Shown here: positions 28,390 to 37,786 of the stretch, piece by piece
Layout: the number at the start of each line of letters is the position of its first letter
Numbering within the stretch: position 1 is the stretch's first letter
DNA from: Shewanella sairae
GTDB lineage: Bacteria > Pseudomonadota > Gammaproteobacteria > Enterobacterales > Shewanellaceae
Length of the DNA stretch: 64,000 bases
Direction: 5' to 3'
Assembly: GCF_023283535.1 (NCBI RefSeq)
Contig: NZ_JAKILT010000006.1
Location: 1 to 64,000 of the forward strand
Position numbers and translations under genes: made by a program
Notes under the pieces: model-generated
Database searches by the model: none
Seen by the model: the letters and a program-made list of their open reading frames with translations, nothing else
Told to the model about the DNA's origin: nothing

Positions 28390-29568
28390 CTAGCCAGCAA
28401 ACGCACCAATCAGTGCGCCCGTTACCGCAAAGCCAGCGACTAACATAAACACGTTGGGTTTAAAGATTTTAAATAAACCAAAACCTAATACCACTAATGC
28501 CATATCCAGTGGCGCTAACACTGCACTGGTAAATATAGGGTTATACAGCGCGGCTAACAAAAAGCCCACCACACAAGCATTTACCCCTGCAACAGAGCCT
28601 GTTACTTGTGGTCTAGCACTGATCGCATGCCAGCTTTTTAGCGCCACCAGCATCAGTAAAAAGCCCGGTAAGAATATTGCCAGCGTTGCCACCAGCGCAC
28701 CAATCAGCGGCTGGGTAACCCAGATTTCAGCACCTAAAAAAGCTGCCAAGGCAAACATAGGCCCGGGTACCGCTTGCGCCAGCGCATAGCCCGTTAAGAA
28801 CTGATCATTACTTACGGCATCGCCAACACTTTGCTGTAGCAGCGGTAGCACCACATGACCACCACCAAATACCATACTACCCACTTGGTAAAACTGGCTA
28901 AATAGATCTGTTAGGTTATTAATGCCTGTTTGACTCGACATGGCAATCACAACGAGTGAGGCCAGTAATAGCCCGACAAATAGACTGAGCCAAAAGAAGT
29001 TAAGCTTAACCGGCTGCTGAGGCTGCTGCTTTAACTCATCTGCATTGCTAGCAAGGTATTTACGCCCGACTAACGCAGCAGCAATCAATAAGCCAAACTG
29101 CATCAGCATTGATGGCTGCAGCAAAATAATCACGCAGCTTATTACCATCAATAACTTGGCTTGTTTGCGCTGGCAAAACTGCTTAAACATAATCCAAATC
29201 GCATCGGCTACCACTACAACAGCTAATAGCTTTAGACCATGAATAATGCCTTGGGTAAAGGAGTAATCTAGCCACTGACTACTAGTAACCGCCAACAAAA
29301 ATAGCAAAATAAACGACGGCAGGGTAAAGCCCATAAAAGCGGCTATGCCGCCTAACAGACCACCACGGTGATAACCAATGGCAAAACCAACCTGACTGGA
29401 CCCCGGTCCTGGCATAAACTGACTTAGTGCCACTAAACTGCCGTAATGTTGATTATCAAGCCACTTGAGCTCTTCCACGAAGGTTTGTCTAAAATAACCA
29501 ATATGAGCAGCGGGACCGCCGAATGAAACTAATCCTAGGGAGAAAAAGCGTAGAAAAATTTGTAGCAT
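28390..29568 (-). CDS. chrA: Chromate transporter, long-chain ChrA
   Basis: A 392-residue inner-membrane protein with two tandem chromate-transporter domains. The first has the signature FSLGLVSFGGPAAHIGYFRQTFVEELKWLD and SQFMPGPGSSQVGFAIGYHRGGLLGGIAAFMGFTLPSF. The second half repeats it as FYQVGSMVFGGGHVVLPLLQQSV and ALAQAVPGPMFALAAFLGAEI. The family exports chromate by proton antiport and may carry sulfate-like anions. The two-domain length is normal for the long form. No chrB regulator is visible nearby. Confidence 0.93.
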   Translation of the reverse strand: MLQIFLRFFSLGLVSFGGPAAHIGYFRQTFVEELKWLDNQHYGSLVALSQFMPGPGSSQVGFAIGYHRGGLLGGIAAFMGFTLPSFILLFLLAVTSSQWLDYSFTQGIIHGLKLLAVVVVADAIWIMFKQFCQRKQAKLLMVISCVIILLQPSMLMQFGLLIAAALVGRKYLASNADELKQQPQQPVKLNFFWLSLFVGLLLASLVVIAMSSQTGINNLTDLFSQFYQVGSMVFGGGHVVLPLLQQSVGDAVSNDQFLTGYALAQAVPGPMFALAAFLGAEIWVTQPLIGALVATLAIFLPGFLLMLVALKSWHAISARPQVTGSVAGVNACVVGFLLAALYNPIFTSAVLAPLDMALVVLGFGLFKIFKPNVFMLVAGFAVTGALIGAFAG

Positions 29569-29754
29569 AATTATCCATGTTTAGCGCCCGAAACAGCGCT
29601 GTTAAATTCAATAGTTGGCGCACAATATGACACTAACATTACAGTTTGATGAAACACCGTAAACGGTAACATCTTTTCACATTTTAACGCTTAGGTTTAT
29701 TGCCGGGATAGGGTAATTAAATTGCATGCTCGTGCAATCATAATCGACGACAGC

Positions 29755-30930
29755 CTATTCGAGTAACAGCTTATCAAAATCGGCTAACGTTTGCCGCTGA
29801 CCTATTGTCTGTTCCACCCAGTCCAACACCTCGGCTGCCGTTGTTCGGTAAGTGGTAAGCTTACCACCGTAAAGACTTAGTAGATTTGGGTGGCTTGCTT
29901 GGCTTTTTTGCAGGGTATCTCTTGGTCTGTCAAAAGCATTACCCGATTGCTTGGGTAATACCCTTACACCACAGAAGTTATCGACGATTCGAGTTTTCAA
30001 AGCTTCAACATCACCGAACGCACTAAAGTAATGCTGATAAATCCCCAGTAAATAATCGATTTCCTGCTGAGTTATTTGCGGTTTACCTGCAAGCTGTTCA
30101 AGCACAGTTTCAGTGGTGCCGACCAGAGTTTGTCCATTCCATGGCATGACAAAAATGACCCGCTTATCAAAGCAAGACTCAAGATAAAGGATGCCATCGT
30201 TTGCCGGTATATCTAACAATAAGTGGCTACCTTGAACCCACTCTATTGGTTCAGCTGCTATTGGCGGCGAAACCGTATCGAGCACTTCATTAACCCAAGG
30301 TCCCGCAGCATTTATCACCGCTAACGCCTCGACCTCTTGTTGTTCATCTGCGACTTGATAATGCACTTTACAGTGGCTATGAAAATGCTCAATGCTATAA
30401 CACTTGGCATGTTCAACCACATGAGCACCTAGTGAACGCGCATTTTTAACCACTGCTTGAGTGAGGAGTTTGTCATCGGTTTGTGCATCCCAATACTGAT
30501 ACAAGGCTTTAAGCCCTTGCAGTTTAAGGCCTTTAATTTTTGACCAATGCACTGATGGCACAGACTTAAATTGCCCAAGTGCATCAAAGTCACTCAGCAT
30601 GGCATATAAACTTAACCCAGCTCGAATAGCCCACGAGCTACGGCGACTGTTTTCATAGACAGGAATATAAAATGGAATTGGATTCACTAAAGAAGGGGCG
30701 AGTTCAAGTAGCGCTTTACGTTCTGCCAGCGACTTTCTAACAAGTGGTAATTGACCCGACTCAAGGTAGCGTAAACCACCATGAATTAACTTGCTTGAAT
30801 TGGCCGATGTCTGCCCTGCTACCGTGCCTTTTTCAAGCAGTAACACGCTATAACCAGCAGCAGCAGCGCACTGAGCAATGCCAGCACCATTGATACCCCC
30901 ACCGATAACAACCAGATCAACTGTTGCCAT
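29755..30930 (-). CDS. GlpD-like FAD-dependent oxidoreductase, short form
   Basis: A 391-residue protein similar to glycerol-3-phosphate dehydrogenase. It has the N-terminal Rossmann FAD motif DLVVIGGGINGAGIAQCAAAAGYSVLLLEKG, the GlpD signature SSKLIHGGLRYLESGQLPLVRKSLAERKALL, NAAGPWVN, FVMPWNGQTLVGTTE and a terminal YGGKLTTYRTTAAEVLDW. E. coli GlpD is about 500 residues and carries an extra C-terminal helical domain that is absent here. It may act on glycerol-3-phosphate or a related alcohol. No glpK or glpF is adjacent. AGGAGC lies 5-6 bases before the ATG. Confidence 0.82.
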   Translation of the reverse strand: MATVDLVVIGGGINGAGIAQCAAAAGYSVLLLEKGTVAGQTSANSSKLIHGGLRYLESGQLPLVRKSLAERKALLELAPSLVNPIPFYIPVYENSRRSSWAIRAGLSLYAMLSDFDALGQFKSVPSVHWSKIKGLKLQGLKALYQYWDAQTDDKLLTQAVVKNARSLGAHVVEHAKCYSIEHFHSHCKVHYQVADEQQEVEALAVINAAGPWVNEVLDTVSPPIAAEPIEWVQGSHLLLDIPANDGILYLESCFDKRVIFVMPWNGQTLVGTTETVLEQLAGKPQITQQEIDYLLGIYQHYFSAFGDVEALKTRIVDNFCGVRVLPKQSGNAFDRPRDTLQKSQASHPNLLSLYGGKLTTYRTTAAEVLDWVEQTIGQRQTLADFDKLLLE

Positions 30931-31346
30931 TTAGGCTCCTTAGAAAGACCATATTATCTATTTTGTAATCTACACCTAATACGTGACTAATCTAGAATTA
31001 GTTTTAATTAATAGCTATTTTCTTAGTAGTACTTAAGTCCCAGTACTGCCGAACAGCTATGAACTTTAAGCCTGTTATAAATGGTCCTTACATACCTCTA
31101 TATCGAGGAGTAAAATTGCACTTGATGCAACGTACATCCTTTATTCATATTGAACAAAGACTTGATAAGCATATAACTCTCTATTGTTTGTCAAAACATT
31201 GACTACTAATCTCTGAAATGCAATGAACTTAAAGGATATTGCATTTCTGTTACCAATAGCTTAACTTGCAACAGGTTATTAATGAGTGCACGCTTTAATA
31301 ACCGTAAAGTACTAAAGGATTTTGATGTAATTTAAGGATATGCAAG
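30931..31346 (+). promoter_or_regulatory. Intergenic region between the GlpD-like gene and the small exported protein
   Basis: About 415 bp between divergent genes, AT-rich. A purine-rich TTAAGGA lies about 8 bases before the downstream ATG. No other element is recognised. Confidence 0.4.
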
Positions 31347-31763
31347 ATGAAGTTTATCGCTATTATTTGCTTACTTGTTTCAGGTAGCGCCCTTGCACAA
31401 TGCAATAATTCTAGCCATATATTTGATATCCCCTACCCCAAAAACAGCTCTTATTTTGCAGGGCAATATGCCGCTCAGCTCGATGCGTTAACCCATGGGA
31501 CCCAAGCCACAGAGGGCTATCTATTACTCGAGTTTAAAGTTAATCCAATCTATTCAACCGAAGAATCCCATAAATATAATAAATGGTTAGCAGAAAGACG
31601 CATTGATCGGATTAAAAGCTATTTAAGTGATTCAGCTTATTCCGCTCCGGTGATTACTCGCATATTAACTGCAAGCCACAACGTCGACCGCAGTGTTTCT
31701 ATCATCTGGTGCCCTGATGAATTTGAGCAAACCTTAGTACAAGTTGTTAGTAATGATGACTAA
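31347..31763 (+). CDS. Small exported protein of unknown function
   Basis: A 138-residue protein with a clear Sec signal peptide (MKFIAIICLLVSGSALA, cleavage before QCNN). The mature part contains KYNKWLAERRIDRIKSYLSDSAYSAPVITRILTASHNVDRSVSIIW. This is faintly reminiscent of the helix-strand part of OmpA-C-like domains (NxxLSxxRAxxV), but the match is too weak to assign. Two cysteines in the mature chain could form a disulfide. Probably periplasmic. AAGGA lies about 8 bases before the ATG. Confidence 0.7.
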   Translation: MKFIAIICLLVSGSALAQCNNSSHIFDIPYPKNSSYFAGQYAAQLDALTHGTQATEGYLLLEFKVNPIYSTEESHKYNKWLAERRIDRIKSYLSDSAYSAPVITRILTASHNVDRSVSIIWCPDEFEQTLVQVVSNDD

Positions 31764-32170
31764 AAAGCTGCCTCTCCTTAATGCTACTAATATAGGGTGA
31801 ATAATATTCAGCCAGCTGTATATAGTTACTGAACTTTTAGCCATACTCACTATCACTAATGTAATTGTTACAGCTAAGATGGCACGTAAACAGCAACATA
31901 TAACCAACAACCTTCAGTAAAGCTAGTTAATCCCTTCCCTTTACTGGTTTAAGCAGCTGAAGCCTTAACTTACACGTATTTAATCAAGCCTTTATAAATA
32001 TTAGAAGAAGTTTCATTTTATTTACTAAAGTTCGCCATAGTTCCCAAAAGCCAGTGATTCGAGATTTGCGTAGCAAAAAAGAAACAATTATTTATCAATC
32101 AGGAGACCTTGCAGTAGAGTAATAGACACAACAAGTCTATCAATTAATGCTCAACAGGTTTGGAGCTCGC
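31764..32170 (+). promoter_or_regulatory. Intergenic region before the thioredoxin-CcdA-like gene
   Basis: About 400 bp of AT-rich DNA between two genes on the same strand. I see no terminator, RNA motif or small gene in it that I can support. Confidence 0.35.
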
Positions 32171-33598
32171 ATGGTCAAATCCACTCTGCTATTCCTTAGT
32201 CTTCTTCTCACAAGTCTTTCATTTCCAAGCTTTGCTGTTAGCCCCCAAAGTGTTGACGCTAATATGTGGCATTACACTAATGCTCAAGGCGAACTAAAAG
32301 TTAAACTCTACTTCTTTTGGTCCAAGACCTGCCCACATTGCGCTGAAGCTCATCCGTTTATTGATAGCTTGCCAGAGCGTTATCCGTGGATCGAAGTCGA
32401 AGATCATATGATCACTGCGCCAGGGACGATGGAGACTTGGCAGAAAATAGCCAAAGCGACAGCTACTGAAGCACGCTCAGTGCCTTACTTTGCTAGTGGC
32501 GAAAAGGCGGTTGTCGGTTATAGCAGTCAGGCGGTAACCGGTGAGTTTCTGCTGCAGCGCTTAAAGTCCTATTACGTTTCATTAGGCGGGAAGCTAGCAC
32601 CTGAGGCAGAAGGCAATTACACGGTTGAAGTACCTGCTGCTGGCGGTTTATTTGCAACCTGTAGTGAGAGTGATAGTAAAGAAGGCGGCGACGGTACTTG
32701 TAATTTAGGCTTAGATACCAGCAGCGAGTTAGCAAGCTCTGATGTGCAGCCGGTTGAATTACCACTTGTTGGCGTTGTTCATCCAGAACAGATGTCACTA
32801 CCACTATTAACCGTGGTCTTAGCCGGAGTTGATGCTTTCAACCCTTGTGCTTTCTTCGTTTTACTATTTCTGCTGTCTATTATGGTTAACGCTAAGAGTC
32901 GCACCCGCATGTTGATTGTTGGCGGCATCTTCGTGTTCTTCTCTGGCTTTATCTATTTTATTTTTATGAGCGCTTGGCTCAATATCTTCCAATTACTTGG
33001 TGCAGGTAGCGATGGTGGCTGGATTATTCTCGGCGCAGGCATGCTCGCGCTGGTTGCGGGGGCGGTAAACATTAAAGACTATTTCTTTACCAAGGGCGAA
33101 GTCACCCTGTCTATGTCTGCCGAAAATCGCACCGGGCTGATAAAGCGCATGGGTAAATTAACCAGTGCCAGCAGCATGACAGCTATGATAGCCGGCACTG
33201 TGGTGCTATCGATTTTAGCGAATGCTTATGAGCTACTGTGCACAGCAGGATTCCCAATGATCTACACCAGCGTGCTATCTATGCATGACTTAGAAACCTT
33301 TGAACGCTACATGTACCTTGTTATGTACAATGTGGTTTATGTCATTCCTCTTGCTGCCATTGTGATTGCTTTCAGCGTGTCGCTTGGTAAGCGTAAGTTG
33401 ACTGAGAAAGAGGGCCAAACACTTAAACTGATGTCAGGTATTATGATGATGGGGTTAGGCGGCATGTTAGCGTTAGACCCAACAGCACTGCAAAATGTGG
33501 CGTTAGCAATAGGTCTAATCTTCAGCTCTATTATTCTTACAGTGATCATCACGTTAGTGCGTAAGAGCCTAGAAAAGGTTAAAGCGAAAAAGTCATAA
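32171..33598 (+). CDS. Thioredoxin-like / CcdA-DsbD-like membrane redox protein
   Basis: About 475 residues. After a signal peptide (VKSTLLFLSLLLTSLSFPSFA) comes a periplasmic thioredoxin-like domain with active-site CPHC (FFWSKTCPHCAEAHPFI) and a cis-Pro-like VPYF. A linker with two extra cysteines (FATCSESDSKEGGDGTCNLG) follows. Then comes a multi-pass domain with membrane-embedded cysteines in AFNPCAFFVLLFLLS and YELLCTAGFP, as in CcdA/DsbD electron transporters. The fusion should pass electrons from cytoplasmic thioredoxin through the membrane to the periplasmic CPHC, or run in the oxidative direction. ATG 32171 is preferred over 32147 because GGAG lies 5 bases before it. A terminator follows at 33609-33642. 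Confidence 0.82.
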   Translation: MVKSTLLFLSLLLTSLSFPSFAVSPQSVDANMWHYTNAQGELKVKLYFFWSKTCPHCAEAHPFIDSLPERYPWIEVEDHMITAPGTMETWQKIAKATATEARSVPYFASGEKAVVGYSSQAVTGEFLLQRLKSYYVSLGGKLAPEAEGNYTVEVPAAGGLFATCSESDSKEGGDGTCNLGLDTSSELASSDVQPVELPLVGVVHPEQMSLPLLTVVLAGVDAFNPCAFFVLLFLLSIMVNAKSRTRMLIVGGIFVFFSGFIYFIFMSAWLNIFQLLGAGSDGGWIILGAGMLALVAGAVNIKDYFFTKGEVTLSMSAENRTGLIKRMGKLTSASSMTAMIAGTVVLSILANAYELLCTAGFPMIYTSVLSMHDLETFERYMYLVMYNVVYVIPLAAIVIAFSVSLGKRKLTEKEGQTLKLMSGIMMMGLGGMLALDPTALQNVALAIGLIFSSIILTVIITLVRKSLEKVKAKKS

Positions 33599-33608
33599 CC
33601 CACAAAAA

Positions 33609-33642
33609 TAAGGCCTTAGATAACATCTCGACTAAGGCCTTA
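33609..33642 (+). terminator. Hairpin after the thioredoxin-CcdA-like gene
   Basis: TAAGGCCTTAG (33609-33619) pairs with CTAAGGCCTTA (33632-33642). The stem is strong but the following tract is C-rich (acccccttc), so termination efficiency is uncertain. Confidence 0.6.
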
Positions 33643-33812
33643 CCCCCTTCTTCAAATCCTATAAATACATACCTAAATCAATCATCTATCCCGCACAACT
33701 AATACTTTACACCTCATACTGACACTGATAACTTTAAACTTGGATGCAAGGATTTATCCCAAAGTAGGGATAAAAAAGCAGGCTCATTAAGTGGTTTTCA
33801 AGGACAGAAAAA

Positions 33813-34253
33813 ATGAAACTAGCCAAATTTATATCGATAGTATTAGTCTTTTTTACGTGTAGTCATGCAGCTGCAGTAACTCGCCCTATTGCATATCAAG
33901 CCCCAGTTATCGCAGAATCGCTAGAACAGCACCCGCTCATCGATGCTCACCTACAAGCCTATAACAGTAATAAATTTGACGAATTTAAAGCGCTATTTAA
34001 TCCAGAAGTTGAAGCCTACGACTTCCCAAACAAATTACTTTTCAAAGGCATGGATGGCTTTGACAAGACCTATAAATATCTCGTCTCAAGTATCTATAAA
34101 TCTTCATTTATCAGTAAAAGGATTGTTGATGGCAACTTTGTTATTGATAAAGAAACAGTGGCGATTGACACACGTGAAGACGATATTGAACTTGTGGTGA
34201 TTTATGAGATTAAAGACAACTTAATTTATAGAATGATGTTTCTTAAGCAATAG
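33813..34253 (+). CDS. Exported SnoaL/NTF2-like protein
   Basis: A 146-residue protein with an N-terminal signal peptide (MKLAKFISIVLVFFTCSHAAA). An NTF2-like fold is suggested by HPLIDAHLQAYNSNKFDEFKALFNPEVEAYDFPNKLLFKGMDGFDKTYKYL and the terminal strands IELVVIYEIKDNLIYRMMFL. Members of this fold bind small molecules or catalyse varied reactions; no function can be assigned. Probably periplasmic. The start has a weak AGGACAG upstream. Confidence 0.75.
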   Translation: MKLAKFISIVLVFFTCSHAAAVTRPIAYQAPVIAESLEQHPLIDAHLQAYNSNKFDEFKALFNPEVEAYDFPNKLLFKGMDGFDKTYKYLVSSIYKSSFISKRIVDGNFVIDKETVAIDTREDDIELVVIYEIKDNLIYRMMFLKQ

Positions 34254-34376
34254 CGAAAAAACCGTATCATTCAAAGCCGCATAAACCAAACCGATACACT
34301 CTGTAACACTGCCAAACTTAAGTATTTGGGGATTAAGCCGATAACTAAGTGATATTTCTAATAAGTCGAGTTGAAT

Positions 34377-34574
34377 ATGGCAGTAACAATATCTAGTGCT
34401 AACCTGCAACCTAATATGAGTCATGGTGACGTGGGTGTGAAGGTCGCCCAAATGGCGAAAGACCAACAAAAAGTTGAAGGCGATATCGCGATGCAACTGA
34501 TAAGTGCAGCTGTACCCGAGGCCCCAAAAGCTCCTGTAGGCAATACAGGTCACAATATTAATACCACTGCGTAG
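34377..34574 (+). CDS. Small YjfB-like putative motility protein
   Basis: A 65-residue protein, MAVTISSANLQPNMSHGDVGVKVAQMAKDQQKVEGDIAMQLI..., with a short N-terminal helix, a DQQKVEG helix and a Pro/Ala/Asn-rich tail. The size and pattern resemble the small YjfB putative-motility family, but this rests on remembered similarity only. ATG 34377 is chosen over the in-frame TTG two codons upstream. No motility genes are adjacent. Confidence 0.6.
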   Translation: MAVTISSANLQPNMSHGDVGVKVAQMAKDQQKVEGDIAMQLISAAVPEAPKAPVGNTGHNINTTA

Positions 34575-34651
34575 CAAATTAATACTTCGCCAAAATTTGT
34601 CGATATAACTGCCCAGCATTCGCGGCAGTTATATCTTTAAAACCATAAAAC

Positions 34652-35785
34652 CTACGACTCTGATACGTAGCAATTTCTACCTGTAAACTTTGCTTGATAT
34701 AACATGGCATCTGCTCGCTCAAGTAAATTAGCGGATAACATCCCTTTTTGCCATAAAGCAATGCCCTGCGACACAGTCACATACTTAGAAACGCCAGAAC
34801 TTGGATGCATCAGCCCAGCCTCTTCCAGCATCCACTTTACTTTGTTAGCAACATGGCTAGCACCTGTGGCATCCGTATCAGGTAATACCAAGACAAACTC
34901 TTCACCACCGTAACGAGCAGCTAAATCTCTTGGCCTATCTAGCGCACTATTTAGCACTTGAGCGACTTTCATCAAATATTCATCGCCCATTTGATGACCT
35001 AAACTGTCATTGAGTAATTTAAAATAGTCGATATCGACCAGAATAATAGATAAGGGCTGTTCACTGCGCTCTGACGACTTTATTTCTTGGCGTAATACAT
35101 CATCAAAATGGCGACGATTACTAATACTGGTTAAGCCGTCAATTAGCGCAAGCAGCTTAAATTGCGCTAATAACTTCTTTTTCTCAATATTGCGTAGCAC
35201 CGCTTTAGTAAACCAACCCGAAATAATTTTTTGCCCAGATAATACAATGCCTAAAAAACATAAAAATTTAGTTATTGGGTAGATTGGCGTAGCCGAGTAT
35301 TGATTGAAATGGTAAAGACTACCAAAAACTAAAAACGGTAAAATCCCCAATAACATGGCAATACGGTTAGGAAATAGCGCAAAGGCGAATAAGATAACTA
35401 GCACATCAGCCAGAGATTCTATGCCCTGCATTGCACTCGATGAGAGCATCTCTAGCCCAACCAGCAGATAACACCAAGCTGCAACTAATACTCCTAAGTA
35501 AGCATAAGTTTTAGCGATACCTATTCGAGAAACTCCATAAACTTTAGTGACAGCAATACCTGTGATGAGCGCTAGAGCTAAAGGAACAAGTTTTATCGTT
35601 AGGTGTTCAGCATCAAAAAACGCTTTATCAAAATAGTAAATATTCAACATCACCACTAGCAACAGTGCTGAGCTAACATAGGTAGCCCAAACAATACCGC
35701 GTTTAATAATTGTCAGCGATTCACTTTGGAGCTGTGTTTGGTATTGATGTGACTTCAGAACTTGCTCCTTGGTGCAGAAAAGCAT
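34652..35785 (-). CDS. Membrane-bound diguanylate cyclase (GGDEF)
   Basis: A 377-residue protein with about six transmembrane helices in residues 30-195. A cytoplasmic GGDEF domain starts at LALIDGLTSISNRRHFDDVL. The active site is intact as ARYGGEEFVLVLP, and an RxxD inhibitory I-site (RPRD) lies five residues before it. It should therefore make cyclic-di-GMP with product feedback. The membrane part resembles a 6TM sensor with no recognised ligand. Its 3' end faces the convergent YjfB-like gene. Confidence 0.9.
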   Translation of the reverse strand: MLFCTKEQVLKSHQYQTQLQSESLTIIKRGIVWATYVSSALLLVVMLNIYYFDKAFFDAEHLTIKLVPLALALITGIAVTKVYGVSRIGIAKTYAYLGVLVAAWCYLLVGLEMLSSSAMQGIESLADVLVILFAFALFPNRIAMLLGILPFLVFGSLYHFNQYSATPIYPITKFLCFLGIVLSGQKIISGWFTKAVLRNIEKKKLLAQFKLLALIDGLTSISNRRHFDDVLRQEIKSSERSEQPLSIILVDIDYFKLLNDSLGHQMGDEYLMKVAQVLNSALDRPRDLAARYGGEEFVLVLPDTDATGASHVANKVKWMLEEAGLMHPSSGVSKYVTVSQGIALWQKGMLSANLLERADAMLYQAKFTGRNCYVSES

Positions 35786-35854
35786 AATAACCCAACTCTT
35801 AAAAATGCATGGCTAAACAAGCTAAATGTAAATGACACATATTAACTAAACACA

Positions 35855-35881
35855 AGAAAGCCAGCATATTGCTGGCTTTAT
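35855..35881. terminator. Terminator after ahpF
   Basis: AAAGCCAGCA (35857-35866) pairs with TGCTGGCTTT (35870-35879) around 3 bases. It sits just downstream of the ahpF stop on the minus strand, and also just upstream of the diguanylate cyclase start. Confidence 0.75.
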
Positions 35882-35898
35882 ACTAACGACTAATCGCT

Positions 35899-37473
35899 TT
35901 AGGCTGCAACATTCTCATCACTAGACTCATCAACATCGTGACGGATTAAGTAATCGAACGCTCCCAAAGAGGCGGTTGCGCCGCTGCCCATGGCAATAAT
36001 AATCTGCTTGTAAGCTGAGTTAGTTACATCGCCTGCTGCAAACACACCGGGTAATGAAGTTTCACCTTTAGCATCGACAACTATCTCACCGCGTGCAGTC
36101 ATATCAATGGTGTCTTTTAGCCACTCAGAATTTGGCACTAAACCAATTTGAACAAAGATACCTGCTAACTCAACGTGATGGCTGTCACCTGTTGCGCGGT
36201 CAGTGTAGTTAAGACCATTTACACGCTTGCCATCACCCGTTACTTCTGTGGTCATCGCCTGGGTAATAATCTCAATGTTACCCATAGATTTTGCTTTTCG
36301 CTGTAAAACTTCATCAGCGCGCAGTGACTTGTCAAACTCAAGTACGGTAACGTGCTCAACGATGTTGGCTAAATCGATTGCCGCTTCAATACCCGAGTTA
36401 CCACCACCGATAACCGCGACACGCTTACCTTTAAATAGTGGGCCGTCACAATGTGGGCAATATGCCACACCACTACCACGGTACTCTTGCTCACCCGGAA
36501 CATTCATTTCACGCCAGCGAGCGCCAGTTGCTAACAACACGGTTTTACTGCGTAATACTGCACCGCTTTCAAGCTCTAATTCAAATAGCTCGCCAGATTT
36601 TAAACTTAATGCACGTTGGTTATCCATAATGTCGACGTCATATTCATGTACGTGAGCTTCAAGGTTTGCCACCAGCTTAGGTCCTTCTGTGGCTTTTACT
36701 GAGATAAAGTTTTCAATGCCAACGGTTTCAGCGACTTGACCACCAAACTTGTCAGCCACAATACCGGTGCGCAAACCTTTTCGTGCCGCGTAAATGGCTG
36801 CCGATGCCCCAGCAGGACCACCACCAACAACTAATACATCAAATGCCTCTTTTTGATTTAACTGCTCAGCTTTTCTGCCTGCGGCATTCACATCTAACTT
36901 ATTTAAGATCTCTACCGTGCTGATAGCGCCCATTGAGAATTGTTCACCATTTAAGTAAACAGAAGGCACTGCCATAATGTTGCGCTCATTAACTTCGTCT
37001 TGGAACAAAGAACCATCAATCATTACGTTAGTAATGTTTGGATTGATTGCCGCCATCATATTCAGCGCCTGCACGACTTCCGGGCATGTTTGGCAGCTTA
37101 GCGATACATAAGTCTCAAAGCGGTATTCACCCGGTAGTTGGCGGATCTGCTCGATCACATCGGCTTCCAACTTAATTGGATGACCACCACTATGCAGCAG
37201 TGCTAGCACCAGCGATGTAAACTCATGGCCCATTGGCAAGCCAGCAAAAGTAATTTGCGAGCCTAAAGATGGGTTTATCACTGCCATAGAAGGTGTACGT
37301 TCGCCCACTTGATCTGTTACTGAGATAAGTGAAGACAGGCTATCAATATCAGCCGCTAGTGATTTAAGCTCTTGCGCTTTTTGACTGTCATCAGCTGATA
37401 CAACCAGCTCAACTGGGTGCTTAAGGTTTTGCAAATATGTGTTCAGTTGATTCTTTACGTTTGCATCTAACAT
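35899..37473 (-). CDS. ahpF: Alkyl hydroperoxide reductase subunit F
   Basis: A 524-residue flavoprotein disulfide reductase that transfers electrons from NADH to AhpC. The N-terminal double-thioredoxin-fold domain has the SCQTC dithiol. Next come the FAD site [21 protein letters not shown], the thioredoxin-reductase-type redox pair [13 protein letters not shown], the NAD site [18 protein letters not shown] and the terminal [29 protein letters not shown] 37473 is chosen (AGGAG 5 bases ahead) over the longer frame to 37551. It lies 313 bp downstream of ahpC, and the gap contains three hairpins. Confidence 0.96.
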   Translation of the reverse strand: MLDANVKNQLNTYLQNLKHPVELVVSADDSQKAQELKSLAADIDSLSSLISVTDQVGERTPSMAVINPSLGSQITFAGLPMGHEFTSLVLALLHSGGHPIKLEADVIEQIRQLPGEYRFETYVSLSCQTCPEVVQALNMMAAINPNITNVMIDGSLFQDEVNERNIMAVPSVYLNGEQFSMGAISTVEILNKLDVNAAGRKAEQLNQKEAFDVLVVGGGPAGASAAIYAARKGLRTGIVADKFGGQVAETVGIENFISVKATEGPKLVANLEAHVHEYDVDIMDNQRALSLKSGELFELELESGAVLRSKTVLLATGARWREMNVPGEQEYRGSGVAYCPHCDGPLFKGKRVAVIGGGNSGIEAAIDLANIVEHVTVLEFDKSLRADEVLQRKAKSMGNIEIITQAMTTEVTGDGKRVNGLNYTDRATGDSHHVELAGIFVQIGLVPNSEWLKDTIDMTARGEIVVDAKGETSLPGVFAAGDVTNSAYKQIIIAMGSGATASLGAFDYLIRHDVDESSDENVAA

Positions 37474-37629
37474 GATGACTCCTAAATATAAAAGCTTATC
37501 TGGTATCGGTGAGCTGCAGGCAGCATTAGCCACAAGCAAGTCTCTACTCACTAAAAAATAAAAAGTGGTTATAAAAAATAAAAGTGTATTGCGACTAGCG
37601 TTTTGCTTGTTAACACGTTCTATAAAAAT

Positions 37630-37758
37630 GTGTTCAGCTTAGATTTCAGGGGGGACACTAAGCTGAACAACTGATGACTTGGGACTATCCTCAAGTCATG
37701 GAGATAGGCTGGTGTCGATATTTGTCTCGCTAACCGGTTTGGGGCTGGCTAGCGAGCC
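37630..37758 (-). other. Three consecutive hairpins between ahpC and ahpF
   Basis: Perfect inverted repeats: GTTCAGCTTA 37632-37641 with 37659-37668 (10 bp), ATGACTTG 37674-37681 with 37692-37699 (8 bp), and CTCGCTA 37726-37732 with 37750-37756 (7 bp). None has a strong T-run. They may stabilise ahpC mRNA or partly stop transcription before ahpF. Confidence 0.6.
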
Positions 37759-37786
37759 ATTTATCTAACAAACCTTCAATTGAGTC

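Noticed and set aside
34221-34619. Minus-strand frame of 132 codons
   Set aside because: It covers the YjfB-like gene in antisense and looks like a shadow frame.
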